From positions 1 to 15,460 of the forward strand of contig DAHWOV010000088.1 in the NCBI GenBank assembly GCA_027339205.1: a DNA stretch of 15,460 nucleotides, written 5' to 3'. Within the stretch, counting starts at the first letter, position 1, and each line of letters opens with the position of its first letter. The position numbers and the translations under genes were made by a program. This DNA comes from JAJYVT01 sp027339205. Lineage in GTDB: Bacteria; Actinomycetota; Acidimicrobiia; Acidimicrobiales; RAAP-2. Under the pieces are notes generated by a model. The model worked only from the letters and a program-made list of their open reading frames with translations. It did not search any database and was not told where the DNA came from. This document shows positions 1 to 6,709 of this stretch, one piece after another.

Positions 1-264
1 GAGGGGCCAGGAGCGCTTGCCCTCGACGTTCCTGGCGCCATCGAACCCGTCGCTGCCCATACTTCGGCAGTTCAAAGATCCGAGCAGCTCGGGTCGCGAG
101 TTCCGGCTCAGTCGCCGCCCCGCGGAAAGTCAGGCGCCCGAACACCCCACAAGACACCAGCCACCTAGCTTGCTGGCGGGCCTAAGCTCTGACTCTCAGA
201 AGCTCTTAGTACTACCCGCCTCGAGGACCTCGCGGCGGCCCTGCGACTTTCGCGTCGCGCCGCG
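1..264. other. Non-coding stretch downstream of tRNA-Asn; no gene supported
   Basis: I see no convincing coding region here on either strand. The open plus-strand frame that starts near base 17 runs straight through the tRNA and antisense to sigA, so it is a chance frame. Base composition is less GC-extreme than in the neighbouring genes, as expected of intergenic DNA. Two weak stem-loops could end transcription of the tRNA on the minus strand: GCGAC/GTCGC at 243-258 and CCAGC/GCTGG at 157-176. Each has only five pairs and neither has a clear T-run, so I do not call them terminators. Confidence 0.6.
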
Positions 265-337
265 CTCCGGGGCTGGGACTCGAACCCAGAACCAACGGAT
301 TAACAGTCCGCTGCGCTGCCGATTGCGCCACCCCGGA
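265..337 (-). tRNA. tRNA-Asn (anticodon GTT)
   Basis: Read on the minus strand this folds into a full 73-nt cloverleaf. The acceptor stem is TCCGGGG with CCCCGGA, the D stem GCGC/GCGC, the anticodon stem GCGGA/TCCGT with loop CTGTTAA, and the T arm CTGGG-TTCGAGT-CCCAG. The anticodon GTT lies at 302-304 and reads asparagine codons. The discriminator base is G, as is usual for tRNA-Asn. CCA is not encoded, so it would be added by tRNA nucleotidyltransferase. It lies 31 nt downstream of the sigA stop on the same strand, so read-through from dnaG-sigA is possible, although a separate promoter cannot be excluded. Confidence 0.95.
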
Positions 338-368
338 AGGGTGGCGACCAGCCTAGCAAAGGCCGCCC

Positions 369-1460
369 TCAGGCCTCTTCGAGGTAGTCGCGCAGCAAGA
401 AGGCCGCGTCCGGGCGCCGGAGCTTGGCGAGCGTCTTCGACTCGATCTGGCGCACGCGCTCACGCGTCACGCCGAACTCCTTCCCCACCTCTTCGAGGGT
501 GCGGATCTTCCCGTCGTCGAGACCGAAGCGCAAGCGGACGATGTCCTGCTCGCGCTCGGTCAGGAACGCCAGGGCGGCTTGGACCGCACGGTCGAGCATC
601 GCGCGAGTCGCAGCGTCGTCGGGCACGACCGCGCTGCGGTCCTCGATCATGTCCGAGAGGCTGAAGTCGTCCTCCTCCCCGACCGGCTGCTCGAGCGAGA
701 CCGTGTCGAGGCTCATTCGCTGGATCTCCCTGACGCGCTCGATCGGGAACTCGACCCTCTGGGCCACCTCCTCGGGCGTGGGCTCGCGTCCCAGCTCTTG
801 AAGGAGCTGGCGCTGAGCCCAGACCACCTTGTTGATCGTCTCGACCATGTGCACCGGGATGCGGATCGTGCGTGCCTGGTCCGCGATCGCGCGCGTGATG
901 GCCTGGCGGATCCACCACGTCGCGTAGGTGGAGAACTTGAACCCCTTCTCGTAGTCGAACTTGTCGACCGCACGCATGAGGCCGAGGTTGCCCTCCTGGA
1001 TGAGGTCCAAGAAGGCGAGCCCCCGGCTGCGGTACCGCTTCGCGATGGAGACGACCAGCCGGAGGTTGGCCTCGATCAGGGCCTCCTTCGCGAGCTCCCC
1101 ACGGCGCACCGCACGGCGCTCACGGAACTGCTGGTCGGGTGAGAGCAGCTGCTCGGGCGGTCCTCCCAGCTCCTCTGCCTCCGCGTGCGCGGCGAGACGG
1201 GCAGCGGCCTCGTTGCCGGCTTGGATCCGGCGCGCCATCTCGACTTCGAGCTCTGCGCTGAGCAGCGGGACCTTGCCGATCTCCTTCAGGTAGGTGTGGA
1301 CGGGGTCCTCGGCGCTCGCGTTGAAGTACTCCGGAGATCCGGGGGTCTCCGAGGGGGGCCTCGGCTTCTTCGTGGCGCGAGCTGAGCGTGCAGCCCCCCT
1401 CGCAGCCTCGTCTCCACGAACGGTCCCTTCCTTCTGCGGGAGTTCCCCGTTCGTGCTCAT
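369..1460 (-). CDS. sigA: Principal (housekeeping) RNA polymerase sigma factor, group 1 sigma-70
   Basis: A 363-aa sigma factor that directs RNA polymerase to -35/-10 promoters. A basic, low-complexity N-terminus (about residues 15-40) replaces region 1.1. Region 1.2 is at about 51-84 (EDPVHTYLKEIG), followed by a short non-conserved insert (about 88-125). Region 2 spans about 127-200, with LRLVVSIAKRY, DLIQEGNLGLMRAVDKF and the -10-reading FSTYATWWIRQAI. Region 3 is at about 200-262. Region 4 is at about 290-350, with RLRFGL and the -35 helix-turn-helix VTRERVRQIE. The complete regions 1.2-4 indicate the essential sigma factor and not an alternative one. I chose ATG 1460 because GGAG lies 5 nt upstream and the codon overlaps the dnaG stop as ATGA; a longer frame to 1592 would lie inside dnaG. 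The gene is probably translationally coupled to dnaG. Also called rpoD or hrdB in relatives. Confidence 0.96.
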   Translation of the reverse strand: MSTNGELPQKEGTVRGDEAARGAARSARATKKPRPPSETPGSPEYFNASAEDPVHTYLKEIGKVPLLSAELEVEMARRIQAGNEAAARLAAHAEAEELGGPPEQLLSPDQQFRERRAVRRGELAKEALIEANLRLVVSIAKRYRSRGLAFLDLIQEGNLGLMRAVDKFDYEKGFKFSTYATWWIRQAITRAIADQARTIRIPVHMVETINKVVWAQRQLLQELGREPTPEEVAQRVEFPIERVREIQRMSLDTVSLEQPVGEEDDFSLSDMIEDRSAVVPDDAATRAMLDRAVQAALAFLTEREQDIVRLRFGLDDGKIRTLEEVGKEFGVTRERVRQIESKTLAKLRRPDAAFLLRDYLEEA

Positions 1461-3352
1461 CCAGGCTCCGTCGTCCTCGTTGGAGGTGCGTCCCCGTCGG
1501 GACCGTCTTGTCGTGCGCCGCCGATCAACCACGCTAGCAACCGATCGGCGGTGTCGCGGCAGCGCACAGGGTCGTCCAGCTCCTCGATCCATCGGCGCAC
1601 CCGTGCGGTCTCGGCGGCGAGGTCGCCGAGCGCGACCTCGCCGTTGCGGGCTGCAGCCTGGCGGTCGGCGAGCGCACGCTTGGCGGCCGCGCGGACCAGC
1701 TGGGCGATCACCGGAGCTGCGGGGTCGGCCCTGGGGTCGTCGGGCGCCGCGGGCTCCTCGACCACCAGTCTGCGCAAGAGGGCTGCAACGTCCTCGTCCG
1801 CCGCGTCGACGGCGGCCCGGACGCTCTCGGCCCCGGCGAGCGCGAGGAATGCTCGCCGCTGGAGGGCATCGGCGAACAGGACGTCCTCCAGCCGGTCCGC
1901 GACGAGGTCCGGCCGGTGCACGGCGAGTCGCAGTGCTTCGAGGCCAGGACGGTTGACCCGCGGCTCGGGGGAGCGGCCGTCGGGCACGAGCCGCGCCCGG
2001 CCACGCTGCGCCTCACGGCTGCCAGCGCCGGTCGCGGTCTTTGGCGAAGGTGCGGACGACTGGGCGCGGAGCAGCTCGGGCTCGAGGTGCGTGGCGTCGG
2101 CCACACGCATGACGTACTGGTCGCGCACCAGCGCGTCAGGGTGCTCGGCCACCGCTGCGAGGGCCGATTCCGCCGCCTTCGCGCGGCCTTCGGGCGTCGA
2201 CAGGTCGTGCGCGGAGAGCACCCGCTCCACACGGAACTGCAAGAACGGGACGGCCGAGGACACGGCCGTCCTCAGGGCGTCTGGATCCTCGCGTGCGAGG
2301 TCGGCCGGGTCGGCCCCTGTGGGGAGGACTGCGACCCGCAGGTCGACGTCGTGCTTGCGCTCCCACTCGTAGACGCGCGCGGTCGCCGACTGGCCAGCCT
2401 GGTCCGCGTCGTAGGCGAGCACGATGCGGCGGCCGAAGTTGTGAAGAAGGCGGAAGTGCTCTTCTGCGAGCGCGGTCCCGCACGTCGCCACCGCGCGCTC
2501 GATGCCGGCGGAGAAGCAGCCGATCACGTCGGTGTAGCCCTCGCAGACGACCACCTCGCCGGTGGCGACGATGTCGTGCTTGGCCCAATTGAGCGCGTAG
2601 AGGGTGCGACGCTTCGAGTAGATCGGCGTCTCCTGTGAATTCTTGTACTTGGGCTCGGCTCTCCACTTGGCGTGCGGCGCGCTGCCGGCCGCCAGCCGCT
2701 CGGGGAGGACCCGGCCCCCGATCGCCACGGCGCGTCCCGAGGGGTCGAAGATCGGGAACAGCACGCGGGCGCGGAACGCATCCTGCAGGCGTCCCGCCCG
2801 ATTGACGAAGCCGAGCCCGCTGTCGGTCGCCACCTGCGCAGACAGGCCGAGTGCGGACGTCAATGCGTCCCAGTCGTCTGGTGCCCACCCGAGCTGGAAG
2901 CGGCGGACGATCGCGCCGTCGTAGCCACGAGATCGCAGGTAGTCCCGGGCGCGTCCGGCGTCGGGCGCGGCGAGCAGGCGCTCGTGGTACCACACCACCG
3001 CCTTCGCCATCGCGTCGAACAGCTCGCTCCGACGCCTGCGGTCCGCTGCCCCTTGCTCGGTCTCGTGGAGCACGATCCCCGCGCGGTCAGCGAGGAACCG
3101 CACCGCCTCCGCGAATTCGAGGTGCTCGGTCGCGCGCACGAACGTGATCGCGTCGCCCGACGCCTGGCATCCGAAGCAGTAGTAGAAGCCCTCCTGCGCG
3201 TTGACGCTGAACGACGGCGTCTTCTCGGAATGGAACGGGCAGAGCCCCACCCAGCGGCGCCCCTGTTGCTTGAGGGCCGCGTGCTCCGATACGAGGGCGA
3301 CGATGTCCGTGGCGGCGCGCACCTGGGCCACCTCGTCGTCGGGGATGCTCAC
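1457..3352 (-). CDS. dnaG: DNA primase DnaG
   Basis: A 631-aa primase that makes RNA primers for replication. The N-terminal CHC2 zinc domain has ligands C38, H41, C59 and C62 (CPFH...CFGC). The RNA-polymerase core follows. The TOPRIM catalytic motifs are EGYTD (E271) and the metal-binding YDAD (D315, D317). The last ~250 residues are the more variable helicase-binding region. The length is normal for the family. The start is GTG, placed where DnaG proteins normally begin (IPDDEV...VRAATDIV). There is no good Shine-Dalgarno, but a TACCCT hexamer ends 7 nt upstream, which would suit a leaderless mRNA. The stop overlaps the sigA start by 4 nt. In many bacteria dnaG sits between rpsU and rpoD; here rpsU is absent and ppdK lies upstream. 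Confidence 0.96.
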   Translation of the reverse strand: MSIPDDEVAQVRAATDIVALVSEHAALKQQGRRWVGLCPFHSEKTPSFSVNAQEGFYYCFGCQASGDAITFVRATEHLEFAEAVRFLADRAGIVLHETEQGAADRRRRSELFDAMAKAVVWYHERLLAAPDAGRARDYLRSRGYDGAIVRRFQLGWAPDDWDALTSALGLSAQVATDSGLGFVNRAGRLQDAFRARVLFPIFDPSGRAVAIGGRVLPERLAAGSAPHAKWRAEPKYKNSQETPIYSKRRTLYALNWAKHDIVATGEVVVCEGYTDVIGCFSAGIERAVATCGTALAEEHFRLLHNFGRRIVLAYDADQAGQSATARVYEWERKHDVDLRVAVLPTGADPADLAREDPDALRTAVSSAVPFLQFRVERVLSAHDLSTPEGRAKAAESALAAVAEHPDALVRDQYVMRVADATHLEPELLRAQSSAPSPKTATGAGSREAQRGRARLVPDGRSPEPRVNRPGLEALRLAVHRPDLVADRLEDVLFADALQRRAFLALAGAESVRAAVDAADEDVAALLRRLVVEEPAAPDDPRADPAAPVIAQLVRAAAKRALADRQAAARNGEVALGDLAAETARVRRWIEELDDPVRCRDTADRLLAWLIGGARQDGPDGDAPPTRTTEPG

Positions 3353-3359
3353 GCAGCGG

Positions 3360-3365
3360 AGGGTA
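3360..3365 (-). promoter_or_regulatory. Candidate -10 element (TACCCT) for a leaderless dnaG-sigA mRNA
   Basis: On the minus strand TACCCT matches the actinobacterial TANNNT -10 pattern and is followed by 7 nt and then the dnaG GTG. That would start the transcript at or next to the start codon, which fits the missing Shine-Dalgarno. I see no recognisable -35 at a 16-18 nt distance. The hexamer is short and could be chance. Confidence 0.3.
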
Positions 3366-3487
3366 CCGCTCGGAGAGCTCCCAGCACGCGTCTTTGAGCA
3401 GCCACGGGCCGACGGTCAGCAGGCCGCCTCACGTCTCCGCTCCGGCTCCGCTGGTACCCCTCCCCTCGCGCGCCGTCGCTCCGCCGG

Positions 3488-6400
3488 TCAGCGAGGAGCT
3501 CGGAGCTTCCCGTTGTGCGCCCTGGCACCCCTGCGCACCGCCTTCACCGGCCGCGAGGCGCCGAGCGCGCGGCTCGGGGTGGACTTCCCGGCCGCCTTCT
3601 TCGCCTTCGACACCTTCTTCGGGGCGCCGGCCTTGGAGGACACCGGGCCGGCGGACTTCGAAGCGGGCGGCTTCGACGCCGAGGATCTCGAGGCGGCGGA
3701 CTTCGAAGCGGCGGACCTCGAAGCGGCGGACTTCGAAGCGGGCGGCTTCGCGGCGGCGGATCTCGAGGCGGGCGGCTTCGCGCCCGGCCGCCCGCCGCCG
3801 CCAGCGCCGGCGCGCCGGGTACGTGACGTGGACGCGGCGTTGCGACCTCTTCCCCTCTTCTCGTCGGCCTCACCGGCCGCGACCACCGCCTGCGCCGCGG
3901 CGAGGCGCGCAACGGGCACCCGGTACGGAGAGCAGCTCACGTAGTCGAGCCCGGCGTCGTAGAAGAAACGGATCGATGCCGGGTCGCCGCCGTGCTCGCC
4001 GCACACGCCGACCTTGAGCTCCTGGCGCGTCGCGCGTCCCCGGTCGGTCGCGAGCCGGACCAGCTCTCCCACGCCGTCGACGTCCACGGTCTCGAAGGGG
4101 TTGCGCGTCAAGAGGCCCCGTTCCAGGTACGCCGACATCATCCGTCCTTCGACGTCGTCACGGCTGAAGCCGAAGGTCATCTGCGTCAGGTCGTTGGTGC
4201 CGAAGGAGAAGAACTCCGCGACGTCCGCGATCTCCGCCGCACGCAGCGCAGCTCGCGGCGTCTCGATCATCGTGCCGATCTTCACGTCGATGCCGGTGCC
4301 GTTGGCCGTGGACCTCGACTCGCTCGAGCCCCTTCGCCGGCCGTTGGCGGGCTGTGCCTCTGCCGCCACCTCGGCCACGGCATCCTCGACCCACGTGCGG
4401 GCGAGCGCGAGCTCCTCTCTCGAGACGGTGAGGGGGATCATGATCTCGACGACGGGATGGCCGCCGGCGGCCGCACGCGTACGCGCTGCCTCCATGAGCG
4501 CTCTGACCTGCATCGCGTAGAGGCCGGGCTTGATCATGCCGAGCCGCACGCCCCGCGTGCCGAGCATCGGGTTCGCCTCCTGCCAGGACTTCGCCGCGTC
4601 GTAGAGCTTGCGCTCCTCTTCGCTGAGCCCCGACGTCGCCTCCTTGATGGCGAGCTCTTCGGTCGAGGGGAGGAATTCATGCAGCGGGGGGTCGAGGAGC
4701 CGGACCGTGACGGGCAGGCCGTCCATCGCCTCGAGGATCGCCGCGAAGTCCTCGCGCTGAACGGCCCGAAGCTGCTCGAGGGCCTCGCGCTCTTCCTCCT
4801 CCCCCTCCGCAAGGATCATCCGGCGCACCACGGGAAGCCGGTCCTCCCCGAGGAACATATGCTCGGTCCGGCACAGGCCGATCCCCTCTGCGCCGAGCCG
4901 CCGCGCGTTGGCGGCGTCCTCGCCGGTGTCCGCGTTTGCACGGACCCCGAGCTTTCCTTCGCGGATCTCGTCGGCCCAGCCGAGCACGACGTCGAACTCC
5001 GGGGGGGGCGCGGCGGGCGTGAGGGCGACCTTCCCCGCCACCACTTCACCGGTCGACCCGTCGATCGAGATCCAGTCGCCCTCCTCCACGGTCACGCCGG
5101 CGACGGAGAAGCTGTGCCGGCTGATGCGCAGCGCTTCGGCGCCGACGACGGCGGGTTTCCCCCAGCCGCGTGCGACGACCGCCGCATGGCTCACGAGCCC
5201 GCCGCGCGCGGTGAGGACGCCTTCGGCCGCGAGCATCCCGTGCACGTCCTCGGGGGAGGTCTCGTTGCGCACCAGGACAACGTGCTCACCGCGCTTGGCG
5301 GCGGCCTCGGCGTCGTCCGCGCTGAAGTACGCCCGCCCCACCGCTGCACCCGGGGAGGCGGCGAGGCCCTTGGCGATGACCTTGTGCCCGCTGCCCGAGA
5401 ATTGCGGGTGGAGCACGGAGGACAGGTGGTCCTCGGTGATCCGCGAGACGGCCTCCGCGTGGGTCAAGCGGATCTTGGGCTCCCTGGTCATGTCGACGGC
5501 CATCTTCAGCGCCGCGCGCCCCGTGCGCTTGCCCACCCGGGTCTGGAGCATCCACAGCTTGCCCTGCTCGATCGTGAACTCGGTGTCGCACATGTCGCGG
5601 TAGTGGCGCTCGAGCCGCTCGAAGACACCCATCAGCTCGCGGTAGACGTCGGGGAAGGTCCGCTCGAGCGCGGAGAGGGGCTCGGTGTTCCGGATCCCCG
5701 CCACGACGTCCTCACCCTGGGCGTTCACGAGGAAGTCGCCGTAGACGCCCTGCGCGCCGGTCGCCGGGTCGCGGGTGAAGCCCACCCCGGTCCCCGAACG
5801 GTCGTCGCGGTTGCCGAAGACCATCGCCTGCACGTTGACCGCGGTGCCGAGGGTGTGGGAGATGCGCTCACGATCCCTGTAGGCCACGGCGCGCGGGCCG
5901 TTCCAGCTCCCGAACACGGCCTCGATCGCCCCGCGGAGCTGGTCGCCGGGGTCCTGGGGGAACGGCTCGCCGGTGCGCCGCTCGACGATCTGCTGGTAGG
6001 AGTCGACCAGGTAGCGCAGCAGCTCGGTCGGCACCTTGGCGTCGGAGCTGGTGCCGGCGAGCTCTTTGGCCGCGTCGAACAGCGAGTCGAACTCCTCGCC
6101 TGGGATGCCGAGCACGATCCGGCCGTACATGGCGACGAAGCGCCGGTAGGAGTCGTACGCGAACCGTTCGTCGTCGGTCTGCTTCGCCAACCCCTCGACC
6201 GAGCGGTCGTTCAGCCCGAGGTTCAAGACCGTGTCCATCATCCCGGGCATCGAGAACTGCGCCCCCGAACGCACCGACACGAGCAGCGGGTCGACGGGGT
6301 CGCCGATCTCCTTGCCCATCGCCCGCTCGAGGCGCCTGCGCGCTCGAGCCACCTCCTCGCTCAGGCCGTCGGGCCAGCCGACTTCCATGTAGGCGCGGCA

Positions 6401-6550
6401 GGCGTCCGTCGAGATCGTGAAGCCGGGGGGCACCGGGAGCCCCAGAACCGACGTCATCTCCGCGAGGTTGGCGCCCTTGCCGCCGAGCAGGCCCTTCATC
6501 TCCATCGGGGGACGGCGGTGCGAGTGGTCGAATTCGAACACGTACGGCAT
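3488..6550 (-). CDS. ppdK: Pyruvate, phosphate dikinase with a long basic C-terminal tail
   Basis: Interconverts pyruvate, ATP and Pi with phosphoenolpyruvate, AMP and PPi. The order is an ATP-grasp nucleotide domain (about 1-340, with KGANLAEM and SVRSGA), the swivelling phosphohistidine domain with GGLVSHAAVVARG (catalytic H455), and the PEP/pyruvate TIM barrel (about 520-890) with GLCRTEHMF, FSFGTNDLTQMTFG and the acid/base Cys in GVCGEHGG (C850). Usual PpdKs are about 875-900 aa; this one is 1020. The extra part is an Ala/Ser/Pro/Lys/Arg-rich tail from about 895, carrying nine pentapeptide repeats at 924-968. A polar insert of about 20 residues sits at 731-752. The Thr usually found two residues before the catalytic His is Val453. 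ATG 6550 is firm: AGGAGG lies at 6555-6560. Gaps on both sides suggest a single-gene transcript. Confidence 0.96.
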   Translation of the reverse strand: MPYVFEFDHSHRRPPMEMKGLLGGKGANLAEMTSVLGLPVPPGFTISTDACRAYMEVGWPDGLSEEVARARRRLERAMGKEIGDPVDPLLVSVRSGAQFSMPGMMDTVLNLGLNDRSVEGLAKQTDDERFAYDSYRRFVAMYGRIVLGIPGEEFDSLFDAAKELAGTSSDAKVPTELLRYLVDSYQQIVERRTGEPFPQDPGDQLRGAIEAVFGSWNGPRAVAYRDRERISHTLGTAVNVQAMVFGNRDDRSGTGVGFTRDPATGAQGVYGDFLVNAQGEDVVAGIRNTEPLSALERTFPDVYRELMGVFERLERHYRDMCDTEFTIEQGKLWMLQTRVGKRTGRAALKMAVDMTREPKIRLTHAEAVSRITEDHLSSVLHPQFSGSGHKVIAKGLAASPGAAVGRAYFSADDAEAAAKRGEHVVLVRNETSPEDVHGMLAAEGVLTARGGLVSHAAVVARGWGKPAVVGAEALRISRHSFSVAGVTVEEGDWISIDGSTGEVVAGKVALTPAAPPPEFDVVLGWADEIREGKLGVRANADTGEDAANARRLGAEGIGLCRTEHMFLGEDRLPVVRRMILAEGEEEEREALEQLRAVQREDFAAILEAMDGLPVTVRLLDPPLHEFLPSTEELAIKEATSGLSEEERKLYDAAKSWQEANPMLGTRGVRLGMIKPGLYAMQVRALMEAARTRAAAGGHPVVEIMIPLTVSREELALARTWVEDAVAEVAAEAQPANGRRRGSSESRSTANGTGIDVKIGTMIETPRAALRAAEIADVAEFFSFGTNDLTQMTFGFSRDDVEGRMMSAYLERGLLTRNPFETVDVDGVGELVRLATDRGRATRQELKVGVCGEHGGDPASIRFFYDAGLDYVSCSPYRVPVARLAAAQAVVAAGEADEKRGRGRNAASTSRTRRAGAGGGGRPGAKPPASRSAAAKPPASKSAASRSAASKSAASRSSASKPPASKSAGPVSSKAGAPKKVSKAKKAAGKSTPSRALGASRPVKAVRRGARAHNGKLRAPR
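3647..3781 (-). repeat. Nine in-frame 15-bp repeats encoding a SKSAA/SKPPA pentapeptide tail
   Basis: Inside the 3' part of ppdK, near-identical 15-bp units follow each other without a break. In protein order they read AKPPA, SRSAA, AKPPA, SKSAA, SRSAA, SKSAA, SRSSA, SKPPA, SKSAG (residues 924-968). Lys or Arg recurs every five residues, giving a disordered, strongly basic histone-H1-like segment. Tandem units of this kind can expand and contract by slippage, so copy number may differ between strains. Confidence 0.9.
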
Positions 6551-6577
6551 TGGGCCTCCTCAACCTTGGCGGGGCAC

Positions 6578-6620
6578 TGCCGGCGCGCGGCACCGTGCAG
6601 GCACGGCGGCGACGTCGCCG
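6578..6620 (-). promoter_or_regulatory. ppdK leader: three abutting inverted repeats
   Basis: Three dyads touch end to end: TGCCG-5 nt-CGGCA (6578-6592), CCGTGC-AG-GCACGG (6593-6606) and the perfect 14-bp palindrome CGGCGACGTCGCCG (6607-6620). They lie 17 to 60 nt upstream of the ppdK ribosome binding site in the only sizeable gap between glyS and ppdK. They could be protein-binding operators or three small hairpins in the leader RNA. The repeats are directly visible; a role is inference, and GC-rich DNA yields short dyads by chance. I could not choose a convincing ppdK promoter: TAAGGT at 6633-6638 fits TANNNT but has no -35. Confidence 0.45.
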
Positions 6621-6672
6621 AAGGGCATACCCACCTTAGGACCCCGGGGGTCGCTCCTGCGAGCAGCGGTGC

Positions 6673-6693
6673 GGCGCGCCGCGCCGGCGCGCC
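6673..6693 (-). terminator. Candidate glyS terminator hairpin
   Basis: Two copies of GGCGCGCC separated by GCGCC form an 8-bp, all-GC stem with a 5-nt loop. It begins 17 nt beyond the glyS stop codon on the minus strand. There is no T-tract, but many actinobacterial terminators are described as strong stems without one. Each arm is itself palindromic, so other pairings are possible. Confidence 0.4.
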
Positions 6694-6709
6694 AAACGGT
6701 TGCGTCCCC

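Noticed and set aside
338..368. Terminator between sigA and tRNA-Asn
   Set aside because: Only a 4-bp GCCT/AGGC stem can be formed on the minus strand, too weak to call.
3647..3781. The repeated region as a mobile or CRISPR repeat
   Set aside because: It is a 15-bp period, stays in frame with ppdK and encodes a regular pentapeptide, so it is a coding minisatellite.
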